Shown: positions 36,490 through 49,242, numbered from the stretch's first letter. The stretch is 64,000 nt of DNA from Cacajao melanocephalus (GCA_963573385.1 CAUYLG010065930.1:91901-155900), one strand, 5' to 3'. Translations and numbers: made by a program. The notes: a model not told the origin generated them from the letters alone.

Positions 36490-36539
36490 TTTATAACCTC
36501 TTCTGAGTTGCTCTTTTATAACCTCTTCTGATTTGCTCT
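36490..36539. repeat. 25-bp tandem duplication
   Basis: Two copies of a 25-bp unit starting 'ttttataacctcttctga', differing at one base. Confidence 0.95.
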
Positions 36540-36709
36540 TGGTTAGTACCTAGTCTCAGCTGGATGGGATAATACCTAGGCATGCCCTTTTGTGGATGGA
36601 TTCCACATAAGCTACAGCAATCCCCATATCCCCTATTTCATGTACCAGCCACCCCCACTTTACTATGGAATGCTAGGGTGTTACATAGTATGAGATATAA
36701 GTGAGGATC
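36540..36709. other. Short unassigned stretch
   Basis: No gene or repeat recognised. Confidence 0.4.
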
Positions 36710-37020
36710 TGTTGCTATAGATCTGAAGAAACCTAAATTCTTGCCTCCTCAGAAGAAAGAATTGAAGTAGGGGCACAAGGCAGAAGAGACCGAGGCAAGT
36801 TTTAGAGCAGGAGTGGAAGTTTATGAAAAAGCTCTAGAACAGTAAGGAAAGGGAAAAGGAAAGGAAAGGGGGGGAAGAAAGTATAACTTGGAAGAGGGCC
36901 AAGTGGGTGACTTGAGAAACCAAGTGTGCAGCTTGACCTCTTGACTTGGGGTTTTGTATGTTGGCATACATCTGGGATCTAGAATTTCTCCTTCAGTACA
37001 TCTAGAACTGAGCTGCTTCT
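36710..37020 (-). mobile_element. Class I LTR fragment, antisense, same family as 13095-13818
   Basis: Read in reverse, it repeats landmarks of the LTR at 13095-13818: a 'gcatgccaa..tataaaacccc'-type promoter area (here 'ggggttttgtatgttggcat'), 'cacttggttt...agtcacc', 'ttggccctcttccaag', 'cactcctgctctaaaacttg' and 'gaggaggcaagaattt'. Truncated on its 5' side. Includes a purine-rich run (36842-36880). Confidence 0.7.
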
Positions 37021-37490
37021 CTGACATAAACAAAAGACATTAATGTCTTATGTTTCATTAAATTAGTTATGTGAATAGTATAAGACAGCTGCAGTTACAT
37101 ACCCCGTCTGTGAATTACAAATTCTATGGTTCTTTTCTGCTATGAATTATACATTTTAAGTAGCTCTGTGTGATGAAATTCAGTGGAAATTACAGGGAGT
37201 GAAATCTGGTTACAATTGGTTGATTATAAAAGCACCAGGTCCTCCTGTTGCTTAAGAGCTAGCTAAATTATCTAATAGCCCTGGTGAAGTGACAACATCC
37301 ATGGCACTCTGGCCAAGTCATGATTTAACATTCCGATTCCTCATTGTTTGCTTCTATTGGATTTGAAATGCTAGAGTAACTTTAAAGATTTCTATCTCTA
37401 ATATCTGACTGCACATGACATCTACATAAAATATTTCAGTCTGAACTACCAGGCACTTCATGATTTGCCATCAGCTTCCCCATCACAGTA
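37021..37490. other. Repeat-poor intergenic sequence
   Basis: No gene or repeat recognised. Confidence 0.45.
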
Positions 37491-37541
37491 ATCATCATCA
37501 TCATCATCATCATCACTATTATGATTCTCCTCATCATCATG
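37491..37541. repeat. (ATC)n microsatellite
   Basis: Eight or more ATC units (37491-37516), then a second short run (37530-37541). Confidence 0.95.
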
Positions 37542-37544
37542 ATT

Positions 37545-37770
37545 GCTAATTTTTATTTAGCATTTATTATTTACCACATACCTTTACCAGATATAATCAT
37601 CATAACAATCCTACAAGATAAGCTATATTATTGTCTTCATTTTACCAATAGGGGCTTAGTGACATTAACTTAAATACCTTCCCCCAACCCTATATACAGT
37701 GTGTAGAGGAGCTGAGATGTAAACCTAGGTCAGTCAGCTTTGAAACCTAGAGGTCTTACTAAACATGCAT
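37545..37770 (-). mobile_element. MIR, nearly full length, antisense
   Basis: 'atttagcatttattatttac', 'atcataacaatcctacaaga', 'tgtcttcattttaccaatag', 'gagctgagatgtaaacctag' follow the reverse MIR consensus from its 3' end to the core. Confidence 0.8.
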
Positions 37771-37887
37771 TAAAACACTTGAATAAGATTTACAGGACAT
37801 TTCTACATCTGGCCAATGTTTTAAGCAACAGAAAGTAATAGGGGTCATAGAAAATTAATCTTAAATAATGTAAACTTTTCTTTTTTC

Positions 37888-40800
37888 CAAAGTGGCAGAT
37901 TGGAGCCTGGGTTAGCATACCTCTCCCACTTGGAAAGATAAAATTGTGTGTAGATATTCACACTGTGAATTTCTTTTCCAAGAAGCAATGCAGGAACTTA
38001 AGAGGAAAAGTGAAATCCACACATTATTTGAAAGAACTGATAGGCTGTAGTCTATAGCATGAGCCAGAAGAAAGTGTGAAAGGAGGGGAGACTGCCTCCA
38101 GGATATATACCTCAACCAGGGAAACTGGAAATACAGGCCACAGGGGAAGTCCTTAATCCTACGCAGTGCTGGAACTGATTTAGGGAGCAGTTAGGAATAT
38201 AAATGTAGGAACAGCAGCAGGAAGAGCCTTGCGTGCATTCCCAGTCTCCATTGCAGATGGAGGGAAGCCCTCCCTTATTCTGCCTCACAGGGGATATTGC
38301 AGAAGTCTGCAAACTAACTCATGCAGTGGCTGCAGATTGAGAGAAGCTCCCAACTGAATTTTGTGATATAACCTCAAGTGAGAAAGAACTCCCTTGGCCA
38401 GATTTGGGGGTGAGGGGGAAGTGTGCTGCATCCACAAGCACTGAGAGCTGGGCATCCCGGTTGTATGGTTGAACTGGGAGGGACAGATCTTGAAAGCCAA
38501 GGTTCACATTTTCATGGATAAGGCTTATGGCCTGAGGCAGTTTTGAGTTCTGAGCATAGATAGCCTGAAACTTAGCTTGCTGATGCTAGTGAAAAACTGT
38601 GTGTGTCAGATCTGTCTTGCCAAGTGTATGAGAGCAGGGTGGGGCTTGCTGTAGCCCGTTACTCTCCACTCCCTGCACAAACTCTTCTGTGTAGCAGAGG
38701 CAGATATATTCCTTTCTGAAATATTATCCCAGTGGTCAGAGAACCACCCCCAGCTTCCACAAGGGCTACTGCTTGCCCCGCATGTAGAGGGTCAGAGCAC
38801 AGACCTGTCAGACACAGCACCCACCTGGCTTTGCCCTACAACCCACCCTGATATTTTAACATAAAGAACAGAAACCTTTGGGAGCTCTATGGCCCTGCCC
38901 ATTGCCTAAGAAACCAGAGTACTGTCCCTGGGTAACATAAGGCAAGCACTAATCCATACACTACTACTGCAGCTGGTGAACTTTTGCAAATGCCACCTCC
39001 TGGCTGGAGGCCAACAAATACAGCCATCAGAGCATCTCCATGTATAATAACACTGCACCCAGAAAGAAGAAAACTTGCATGTAATCTCAGCGTATCAACA
39101 TTGTGTACATCATCCTGGCTAATAAGGGGGTCCTGAGTGTGTCCACATGACCTGTTTATTACTATTATAACTGGCATTTGAGAAACCCAACACACTAACA
39201 TTATCTATTACCAAGGAATTTCACAGAGTCTTCAACACTCCCTTACCAGCCCCATCAGAGCTGGTGCTGGTACTCACTGCTGGGAGACATGGGGTTAGGT
39301 CACATCTCTGAATCTCTTGCAGACATTCCACAGTACCAAGCTTGAATGTGGCAGCCACACTGGGTAGCTAGACCCAAATGAGCAACAGCATTCTCAGAGT
39401 CTGGCTATCAGGGACTTCTACTCCTAGAGGAAGGGGGAATAAACCCCCTCAAGGGGACACTCCATGGTACCAAAGAACCTGGATGGTAAGCCTTAAGTTT
39501 CACATATTTCTACTGGTGGAACATGTCTTTCAGCAGCAGTACAGTTGCACTGCTGGTCTTGATAGGGAAAGTCTGTAGCTCTATGCCAATAGTCAGGCAA
39601 CTCCAGTGCTTGTGAAGGATCTTGGAGAAAAGGACTTATTTTCCCTCTCATCCACCACGGCAGACAAAGTTGGGGCTTTTCCCATGGGAGCTTGGCATGT
39701 AAACAGCCTCTCTCGTACACTTCAGGGTGACCACATCCCCACGGAAGGAGCACCCTGCAGGTGCAGGCTTGCATGAGGGGTAGAGTCATGATTCCTCTAT
39801 ACTTGGAATATAATCATTTCTGGAAATGAAAAGAGGAGCCAGTCTGATCTGAATACATGTAACACTGGGTCATGAGTATGTCTGGGAGGTGAATGGCTTT
39901 CCAGCTGTCCTGGCTGGGAATCTGAGGTGGCTCCAGTTCTTCTCTCTGATAAGACCTCAATGCTTTTACTAAGAGCTCATCTAGCCACCTCTGTCAAGGC
40001 CGGGACTTCCGCCTGCCATTGGGTATTATATACACACATCTGCTTTAATGTCAGCCAATTTTTACCTGTGGACACCTTTCCTATTGGCCTGAAGCCTGAA
40101 CTATTCAACCCAGTAGATAAAATACTGAGGAAAAATAAACTTAAAAAAATAGTGCACACCACAGGGGAATGAGATAAATTTCAAGAGACTTCTGTCATTC
40201 CAACCCTATGGATGACAGTGAATTTGCTGATATCAAGCACATTGCTACTGCAATCAGCATCTGAAAAAGTCATCATAAAAAGACTCTCTAGAACCATACA
40301 GAGTCTTCGTCCTGAAAACACAAAGAGCTAGATTAGGCTATAGTGAATTATAAACATTAAAGTCACATCCCTAAGGAGGAAAAAAGAAATAAAAGAAAAC
40401 ACAATCAAATCAAAAATAATTTCAAGAATAATTAGAAAAAATACCCAAATAAGAAACTAGAAAAATAATTCTGGTAATAGGACAAAAAAAGATTTCTATA
40501 ACACCCTCAAGAGGTCACACTAGATCTCCAGCAATAGATCCACACCAAGAAGAAATCTTTGAAATACCAGATAAAGTATTCAAAAGGTTGATTTTTAAGC
40601 TACTCAATGAGGTACCAGGGAAAGGAGAAAAGCAACATGAAAAATTAAAAAAGAAATACGGGATATGAATGAAAAATTTTTTAAAGAGATGAACATCTTA
40701 AAAGCCAATCAGAACTTCTGGAAATGAAAGACACATTTAAGGAATTACAATATGCAGTTGAAAGTTTAAAGAATAGACTTTAACAAGTAGAATATAGAAT

Positions 40801-41960
40801 TTCAGAGCTTGAAGACAAGGCTTTTGAATTAACCCAATCAGATATAAATAAAGAAGAAAGGCTCAAAAGAAATGAACCAAGTCTCCAAGAACTATAGGAT
40901 TATATAAAATGGCCAAATCTAAGAAGAATTGGTTTTCCTGAGAAAGAATAGAAGGCAGAAAGCTCAGAAAATTTATTTGAGGAAATAATTGAGAACAATT
41001 TCCCTGGCCTTCCTAGAGATTTAGGTATCCAAATACAAAAGCTCAAAGAACTACAAGGAGATTCACTGGAAAAAGGTCATCACCAAGGCATACAGTCATC
41101 AGGCTATCTAAAGTCAACACAAAGAAAATAATTCTAAGAGCAGTACAACAAAAGCATCAGGCAACCTATAAAAGAAAACCTACCAGAGTAACAGTATACT
41201 TCTTAGCAAAAAACCTTACATGTCATAAGGGAATGAGGTCTTATCTTTAGCCTCCTTAAACAGAATAACCCTTAGCCTTAGCCAAGAATTCTATAACCAG
41301 AAAAACTAAGTTTCTTTTGTAGTGGCGCAATCTTGTCTCACTGCAGCCTCTACCTCCCAGGTTTAAGTGATTCTCATGCCTCAGCCTCCTGAGTAGCTGG
41401 GACCACAGGTGCATGTCACCATGCCCAGCTGATTTTTGTACTTTTAGTAGAGATGGGTTTCTCTATGTTGGTCAGGCTGGTCTCAAACTCCTGACCTCAA
41501 GTGATCTACCTGCCTTAGCCTCCCAAAGTGCTGGGATTAGAGGGATAAGCCACTGTGCCCAGCCAAAAACTAAGTTTCATAAATGGGGAAGAAAAAAAGT
41601 CATTTTCCAACAAACAAATACTGAGGGAATTTGTTATGACCAGACAAACCCTACAAGAAATGCTAAAAGGTGTTCTAAATCTTGAAACAAAAGCTCAATG
41701 TGCACCAAAATAGAACCTCTTAAAAGTGTAAAATTCAAAGGACTACAAAACAATAACACAATGAAAAAAAGTAGGTAACAATTAACCTGATAAATGGGAC
41801 AGTACTTTATATCTCAATATTAACATTCAACATAAATGCCCCGAATACTCCACTTAAAAGATACAGATGGTCAGAATGGATTACAGAAAAATCACAAACC
41901 AAACATCTGCTGCCTTTAGGATACTCACTTAACATGTAAGCATTCATATAAACTCAAGGT
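37888..41960 (+). mobile_element. Old L1 (L1M), 5'UTR, ORF1 and start of ORF2; 3' part missing
   Basis: The 5'UTR (about 37888-40390) has typical old-L1 leader text ('gcagattggagcctgggtta', 'ggggagactgcctccagga', 'cagatctgtcttgcc'). Decayed ORF1 follows (about 40400-41690; 'aaggaattacaatatgcagt', 'gagaacaatttccctggcct' and, after an Alu, 'actgagggaatttgttatg'). Then comes the N-terminus of ORF2 (about 41810-41950). L1 sequence stops at about 41960 with no 3'UTR or A-tail. L1s are usually truncated at the 5' end, so this retained 5' half is the less common arrangement. Minus-strand frames in the leader (38112-39201) are artefacts. Confidence 0.85.
41315..41564 (-). mobile_element. Alu in L1 ORF1, antisense, lacking its 3' end
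   Basis: Flanked by a perfect 14-bp target-site duplication (aaaaactaagtttc at 41301-41314 and 41565-41578). The antisense Alu begins 'agtggcgcaatcttgtctc' after only 'ttttgt', so the A-tail and about 40 bases of the Alu 3' end are missing. Confidence 0.95.
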
Positions 41961-43884
41961 AAAAAGGGGAATTCAACCTGTATGCCTTTTACTTACCTAT
42001 TCTCAGGCTAGTTCCTTGAGTGGATAAATGCAAGGACCTTCCTGCCCCTTCTTCTTAAGAATTTAGTGATGGACCCCATTCACTTGGTTTACTCTCATGG
42101 CTGCTTCCTGAGTACAAACATGGTAGGCCTCTTCCTATGTATCTTCAAAATCCTGCATTTAAATATAGCACCAACTGATATCTCATCCTGAAAATGTAAG
42201 ATGTGAATCTCCCTTGCTTTGTTATGTATTCACCCAGTTCCTTTCTTTGCCCTAGAATACTTCCAAAGAGCAATACAGGATGTCTAGAGCTCAATATCTA
42301 GATCCCAATTCCTAGTACTACCCAACATACCATGTCTGCTAACGTCAACAATCCTCAGAGCTCAGAGACAAAGAACAATGCATCATAATAAAACAGTGTC
42401 ACTGTGTCAGCTCTTGAGCATCTGTTGTTTTGTGAGCAGCATGGTTTAGTGCTATGAGGATAGAAATCTTCATGCTCAAAAGTCAAAAGATTTACAACCT
42501 GATACAGTTTGCAGAATGTGCAACCTAGAACAAAAGCATCAGAGTTGAAACCCCCACTTTAAGTTAGGTTCTTCCTTAGGCACACTAAGAACAGATAGAT
42601 AGAATATCCTATGATGCTGTGAAAAAAAATACAACTAGAAAAATCATGGATAAGGGAAAGCAAGATAAACAAATGAAAAGTCATTTTGGCTATATTTTCC
42701 CCAGAAGACCACTGGCTCATCACTGTTCTACTATTTTGCCCTGGCAGCCTAGTGGAACAATCAAAACAAGAATGACTGACCTGAAATAATACCTCCAACA
42801 CACAGAGTACAAACCATGCAATTTGTAAACTCAAGCATTCTTGATTCAGGGTATTTATTTTGCATTTTTTGCTTTTATACAACAGATATTTTTGGAGCAA
42901 ATAGATGGCTTGTTTTGACAGGAAATGGGATCATTGCTTTGGCAGCTGATGGTAGTGTTGAAGGTCAATTTCTTTCTGAGTGAAGGAAGGTGAGTCCCTG
43001 CAGATGTCGATGTGCTACTTCAGAGGACTCATAAGTTATGTTGAAATCCCAGTCCTGCCAAGCAGACATGCAAACGGCAGAAGTGCACAACTACATTACC
43101 CTGGCACTACAATTTGGGTTATGCTTTTTGATAATAAATTTTGTTCTCTCCATAGCAGGCAGCAGCATAAGTTTCCTAATTCCAACTGTAACAGAAAAAA
43201 GCCCACTTCACATGCTAGGGGTGCAAATATGGTAACAATAGTTTTAATAATCAATTCAGCATTTCTATAAGTTCCCCTATTAGCACTGCAAGACTATCCA
43301 GCCCTCCTCTCATAGGCACATCAACAGGATCATCCCACTCCTGGTATTTGGATGGGAGAATACTTACTCGAATATTTTATTCTACGGAAATTACTTCAGT
43401 CTAGAGTTGAAGCACAACTAGAAGTTGAGTAATTCTACATCCACCATTGGAAGCAGGTTCCAGGTGGCATATTGTGAAGCCAGAGACTAATGTCTGTCGC
43501 TAGAAATCTAGGAGACAGTTCTCAAATCTCCATTGCCCTGCCAAGGTCATTCAGGTAAGCAGAACCCACGGTACCGGTTTTGACTAATGCTATTTCAACC
43601 TTATGGTGTCATTGTTAAAAACCAAGTGGTTTCAATAGCGACATATCATTCCTGTAATACAGTAGTACCTCTCCTGGTTGAGTTGTAGCTGCTCAGGTTT
43701 TCTGTTTTGGTTTTTGCTTTTTTTGGTTCCTATTGTTGTGATGATTTTGGAGGTAAGAGGTGGGAAGGGAATGGGAGAATGTGGAGATAAAATGATCTAT
43801 TTTTCCTCACTGTTATAGTCAGCTGTGGCTACAGCACACCACCATAGCCTCCCAACATTCTAACCCATCATTTTACTGTTAATA
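41961..43884. other. Repeat-poor intergenic sequence
   Basis: About 1.9 kb with no repeat or gene that I can name. Frames at 42559-42900 (minus) and 42980-43270 (plus) lack recognisable domains. Confidence 0.45.
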
Positions 43885-44272
43885 TACACATGCTCCTTTA
43901 CTTACCATCCGTTACTTCCCAATAAACTCATCCCAAGTAGAAAATATGGTAAGTTGAAAATTTAATATACCTAACTTACCATACATCATAATTATCATAG
44001 CTTAGCCGAGCCTGACCTAAACACGCTCAGAGTACTTATATCAGTCTATAGTTGGACAAAATCATCTGGCAACACAGTATACTGTAGAATATCAGTTTTT
44101 GGTTGTGTGGCTGGCTGGGAGCCACAGCTTGCTGCTGCTGCTCAACCTAGTAAGTGGGTATCATACCACATGTTGTTAATCCAAGAAAACATCAAAATTC
44201 AAAGTATTGAATGTGTATTACTTTTCATCATCATGCAGTCAAAATATAAATTAAACCATTATAAGCCAGGTG
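43885..44272 (+). mobile_element. Tigger-like non-autonomous DNA transposon
   Basis: 'acatgctcctttacttacc' at the left, then 'agaaaatatggtaagttgaa', 'cctaacttaccatacatcat', 'agcttagccgagcctgacct', 'gttggacaaaatcatctgg', and right-end text 'aaaccattataagccaggtg'. This is the order of Tigger-type pogo relics whose ends carry 'cttacgatgg'. Confidence 0.7.
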
Positions 44273-44403
44273 GGCTTTGTTTGTATAGCCATTAATCCCA
44301 AAAGCATATCATGGTGTTTGAGTTATTTAGCCACAGGAAGTTTTCAGGTTCAACCTGCTTGTCTTAGCATTCCTTGACTGGTTTTCTATTTAGCAAACCC
44401 ATT
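44273..44403. other. Short unassigned stretch
   Basis: Nothing recognised. Confidence 0.4.
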
Positions 44404-44413
44404 TCCTTTTCTT

Positions 44414-44723
44414 TTTTCTTTTTTCTTCTTTTTGAGACAGAGTCTCACTCTGATACCAAGGCTGGAGTATGGTGGTGCAGTCACAGGTCACTGTAATGTT
44501 GACTGCCTGGGCTCAAGTGATTCTCCCATTTCAGCTTCCCAAGTAACTGGTACAACAGACATATGCCACCATGCCTGGCTAATTTGTTTATTATCTGTAG
44601 AGACAAGGTCTTGCTATGCTGCCTAGTCTGGTCAGTCTGGTCCCAAACTGCAGGGCTCCAGCGATACTTCTGTCTCCACCTCCCAAATTGCTGGGATCAC
44701 AGGAGTGAGCCATTGTGCATGCC
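44414..44723 (-). mobile_element. AluJ-like, antisense
   Basis: Pyrimidine-rich former tail, then a diverged antisense Alu ('agtctcactctgatacca', 'gcctgggctcaagtgattct', 'gtagagacaaggtcttgct'). A 10-bp target-site duplication tccttttctt lies at 44404-44413 and 44724-44733. Confidence 0.9.
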
Positions 44724-44968
44724 TCCTTTTCTTCACGGACACCTTTCCTGACACTTCTTGTAGCAGATGAGGACACGTAGATAGAAGTGATACAAACCAC
44801 TTCCAGATCTAACCCATCAATATATCTCTTGAACTATCCTTTGTGACACAGAATACTGTGCACCAGTACCAGTCCTTGAGAGGGGAACGCTGTACACAGG
44901 TTACCAATGCCAGAGAAGGACTTTAAATGCCTCATCAATTTCTGCACAGGTTCCTAGATCTGGCAGGA

Positions 44969-45019
44969 AGTTTTGCACAAACTCAGCTAGCAGAGGTTTT
45001 GCACAAACCCAGCTGTCAG
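44969..45019. repeat. Two-copy 25/26-bp tandem duplication
   Basis: 'gttttgcacaaac.cagct..cag' occurs twice in a row with a few changes at the edge of the LTR-like stretch that follows. Confidence 0.85.
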
Positions 45020-45460
45020 AGTATGAGTCCAGTGAGACACAACACTTGCATGAGTGAGAGAAAGCAAATTTATTATACATAATAGTCAGGAAGAATAAAC
45101 AAGAGCATAGGATCCACAGTGAGCCAGTCCCCCAAGGCACAGGAAAGCTTCCCAGGGCAAATGAAGGTTTTCTGTGTGTATTCCACTTTGTGCCACAGCT
45201 GCAGGGACCCCAAAAAGCACTCCACTCTAGGTTTTATACCCCAAAGATAACTTGGCTTGCTGAGATCAAGTATGGCAGGTAATCCTGTTCTAGCAGGAAT
45301 GAGGGAAAAGCCTGGGTTGTTCCCATTTCTCCTTATTTTAGGATGTTGCATTCTAAGTACATTTAATCTGAGAATTGCAAGTGATACTGGGGGAGGGCTA
45401 TATCAGTCAAGGTTATTCAGGGTCCTGTGCTCTTGAATTCTCCACTTTATTTTTCTTGTA
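44990..45460 (-). mobile_element. Probable LTR, antisense
   Basis: 'gcaaatttattatacataat' reads in reverse like a poly(A) region, followed by 'aggttttataccccaaagat', a reversed TATAAAA-like promoter area, in the spacing expected of an LTR read backwards. Family not named; boundaries approximate. Confidence 0.5.
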
Positions 45461-48347
45461 GCTAGAAGATGAAAACCCAGCAGGAGAACTTGAGGCTTTA
45501 TATGTTAGCAGTGTTAAAAGAAGGAAGAGTCTGGGTTCTAGATCTCTCCATGTAAGACCATCCACCAAACACACATGGAAAAATTTAATGAGCCAGTACT
45601 AGATTTGTGTCACATTAAGCAACTAAGATTTGGGGGTTGGTCGTTAGGCAGTTAACTTTCCTGGAATGATACATCCTATTAGTTTAAGGCCTGATTTAAA
45701 CCTTAATTATCACTCCAAATTCCTTCCTACTGTTCTCTGAACCAGTTCATTTATAAAAGATTTTTCAAGAGTGTGGAACCCTGAGAGGGAAAGAAGGGAG
45801 ACACTGTACATATCTTTTCTCAGGAGAATATTTGGCCCTTTTGCCAATTTGACTGCTATGTCTTTCCTAACAAATTCACTCTTTCTTCAAAACCTATGGG
45901 AGCTTGAATTCATACAATCTCTGTAGCTGAACACATCGTCAATTACTTGGCAGAAGTAAAGAAAATTCTATCTGAAAGATTGTACTTTAAATTCCAAAAA
46001 TGACTCCACTTAAAGCTCTGTAATTATGATATTATAGTAACACACACATATACAGAGAAACAAGGTATTATAAATAAATGTTGACAAAAACATTAAACTA
46101 TGATATCAAGTTCACAAAGAATATTAGAATTATCAGACAGGTGTCTAATATTTTTAAATAAGTAAAAGTAGCAAAAGTATGACTGTCATAAATTACATTA
46201 TTGTTCAGCAAGTATTTATCTCTCACCCCCATCTTCCTGAGAGGAGTGTATCTATTTATTTCCATCCCATTAATTCTGGAGTTGACGATTTGAGTTGCTT
46301 TGGCAATACAAAGTGGGATGAAGTGACAGTGTGCCAGTTTCAAACCTAGGTCAAGAGGCATTGTGTGTTTACGCTCACCCTTTGGGGGCAATTTAGATAT
46401 CTGCCATAATGAGAATACGGCTTAGGTAGCTAGGGCCCCTTCAGCCTGTGTCCCAGAATGAGACATATTGGAAGAGATAAATTTGATTCACAAACTGAAG
46501 CAGAGCTTCCTCTAACTATACAAAGACATCATATTGGCTAACAATTGTATTGTTCCTTCGTTGCTCTTTAAATGTGTTAATGCTATACATGGTATTTTAT
46601 ATGGATAATGGCTGATGATGGTTATGATAATGATGAGGATGATAAGAGCAAATATCCTCATTTTTGTTAACAGCTAAATTATCTATATGCCTTCCTGAGG
46701 GCACAGAATGGGAGACATTTTGGGCTGATTATCTTAAGAAATAAGTCTATCAGAATCAACAGCTACGTAATCAAAAAGGGTAGAGAGAAATTTTTTATTT
46801 CTGTGTATTAGTGTCCAAGGAAAGGATGAAAGTTACTGTGATTATATCAGCACGAGCTCTGAATTTAGGAGTGAAAATCTCCTATTCTTTAGATAGGACT
46901 ATTTTAGCTACTTATGATTTTGGAGTGTAGAGTTGAAAAACAATGTAAATAAAGAGATTTGTGGCACTCTTGCATTAGTGTTCTGAGAATGAAAAAGTGA
47001 GTATACTTCAATGCTTGCTTAAGATAAATAGAATTTGAGTAAACATGTGTATTCCTAAGTATAGGTGAGTATATATCTGGACTTTTGTTGTCTCTGAGCT
47101 AAGCTACTGTAGTATAGCTGAAAATGTTTATTATTTCCTTTCTTAAACAGTTTCAGCTGAGACTGGTTAGAAACTGAAGAATCAGGGTTACAGTCTAAAA
47201 AAAATATTCTTCTGGAACACTTTCAGTAAAAGGAGGACATTCGATGACCCAATTTTTGCCTATACTGCATTTCTGAGTAGTGGCTTTTCTCTGAAAGTGA
47301 AAGCCAAACTCTAATTGCACTGTGCCATTCACACTGGACGCTGTTGGGTGGCTGGTTCTTATTTCTTCCCATGCCAGTTTTCTGACTCTAATCTTAAAAA
47401 GTTTATCTTCCTCTACTCAAAAACCGATTTTCTTAACACAATAAAGAGACATCAGGGGTAAAAGATATTCTGGCTAAACTGATCTAATAGGATCCTTATT
47501 GAAGAAGACAGGCCAGAGTAGTAATACATCACTTGGGGGACAATGGAGAAAGATGAACTTGATCAGATATCAAGGATCAACAATGGGGGTTCTTGACTTA
47601 GCAGGAATCACCCTTAAAACTGAATTTTACAGGGAAATGCTCAGATGGGCTCGGCAGAAGTTTCAGAAGCCTGACCAAAGCTTGGCCAATCAAATAATTT
47701 TTGCCAGTACAAGAAGTTCATTGTGGGATGATGCCTGAGAAAGATACAATGGGGGAGGGACCAGGACTGGGCAGAGAGGGCTTAGTTCAAAATACAGATC
47801 TGACAAAGTTTCCGCCTACTCAGAAAGGAGCTGAAGAGCTAGATTGCTTGTTAGAGTACCCATGCTTTGGGTAGAAGTGCCAGGCCTTAGTAACCCCATG
47901 TTGCACAGTCATTGACTGAAGACTGTCCAAGAAGAGCATGGCATCAGCTGGAAAACTGTAATAGATCTTGAAGGTCACGTAGCTGGAAGCTGTCAGCCAG
48001 TTGCACCACTTGAAGCTGAAGAGTGAGTTTTGTTTTGAAATGAGATCTAAACTGCACATATCCCTGGCTTCCATAACTGATTGTGTATTCAGTTTTGTAT
48101 CCATAGCTTTTCTTTAAATTGTACAAGTGTGATACTTTTTTTGTGGTGCTTCATTATATACTCAACAACCACTTCTATATAGCCAAACATCTGGACACCC
48201 AGGATGCTCAACTGCTCAGAAGAGCCAATTTAGTACACATGGCGCAGGAATCATTATGGAACTTGGCCAGATTCTGTGTCACATTTCAGTTTCATTTTGA
48301 TAAAGTGAAGCACGGATTCTCTGACAAAGAATATTGTCTTTTTTTCT
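45461..48347. other. Mostly unassigned sequence
   Basis: About 2.9 kb. 46260-46460 has a repeat-like texture ('tgtgccagtttcaaacctag', 'caagaggcattgtgtg') that I cannot name. 47499-47738 has a 79-codon plus-strand frame, and 47820-48126 has two overlapping minus-strand frames (94 and 60 codons) that read like one decayed coding stretch, but I recognise no protein. Confidence 0.35.
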
Positions 48348-48362
48348 TATTTATATATTTTC

Positions 48363-48664
48363 TTATTTTTATTTTTATTTTTTGAGACAGAGTCTCACTC
48401 TGTCAGCCTGGCTAAAGTGCAGTGGGATGGTCTCGGCTCACTGCAATCTCTGCCTCATGCCATCAAGTGATTCACATGCCTCAGCCTCCCAGGTAGCTGG
48501 GATTACAAGCATGTGCCTCCGTGCTTGGCTAATTTTTGTACTTTTAGTAGAGAGGGGGTTTTCCTATGTTGGCCAGGCTTGTCTTAAACTCCTGGCCTCA
48601 AGTGATCTGTCCACCTCAGCCTTCCAAAGTGCTGGGGTTACAGGTGTGAACCAACTTGCCCGGC
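48363..48664 (-). mobile_element. AluS, full length, antisense
   Basis: Tail region 'ttatttttatttttatttttt', then a complete antisense Alu. A perfect 15-bp target-site duplication tatttatatattttc lies at 48348-48362 and 48665-48679. Confidence 0.97.
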
Positions 48665-48690
48665 TATTTATATATTTTCATTGTCATCTC

Positions 48691-48724
48691 ACCCGCCGCC
48701 CCCCACCCCCCCCCCACACACATA
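48691..48724. repeat. C-rich/CA simple repeat
   Basis: Nearly uninterrupted C runs (48698-48715), then CACACACATACA. Confidence 0.9.
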
Positions 48725-49150
48725 CAATTCAAAGCCTAGCATAGCACCTGCTGCCAAAGAGGATCATAGTAAATTTATTTAATAGAATGACTGATTATCT
48801 AGAGGTTTATCTCTTCCGCCTCACTTTATGTAAATATATAGATCTTTTGTATCACTTGCTTTTGCTGATGGATCTGGCTCTGGTTTTGAAATCAATCAAT
48901 TTGTCTATTTTTTTTTTTATGAAAGAAGGAAGACCATTCCTATTGGTAAAGGATAATACAAATAAAACAAAATTGAGAAGAAGAAATGTTACATTAATTT
49001 AAAAATATGGATTGAATTACCATTTTCTGGGTTTTGCCTCACCAGTGACATCCCCAGAAAGATAACCTGCTTTCTAGCACAACACAGCAAAAGCTGGGAG
49101 CTAGATGTGTTACAGATTGTGTTACGCATTCGTGTGTCAAGAAAAGCTAG

Positions 49151-49242
49151 AGAGAAGGAAAGGAGGGAAGGAAAGGAAACGAAGGAGGGAAGGAAGGAGG
49201 GAGGGAGGAAGGAAGGAAGGGAGAAAGGGAGGGAGGAAGGAA
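49151..49242. repeat. (GGAA/GGGA)n purine tract
   Basis: About 90 bases almost wholly purine on the plus strand. The Glu/Lys/Arg-rich frame at 49107-49391 and its reverse (Ser/Phe/Pro/Leu-rich) are by-products. Confidence 0.95.

Noticed and set aside
38112..39201. Several minus-strand frames of 60-104 codons
   Set aside because: They lie antisense to the old L1 5' leader and have no domains.
48334..48744. 136-codon plus-strand frame
   Set aside because: Reads through an antisense Alu and a C-rich repeat.
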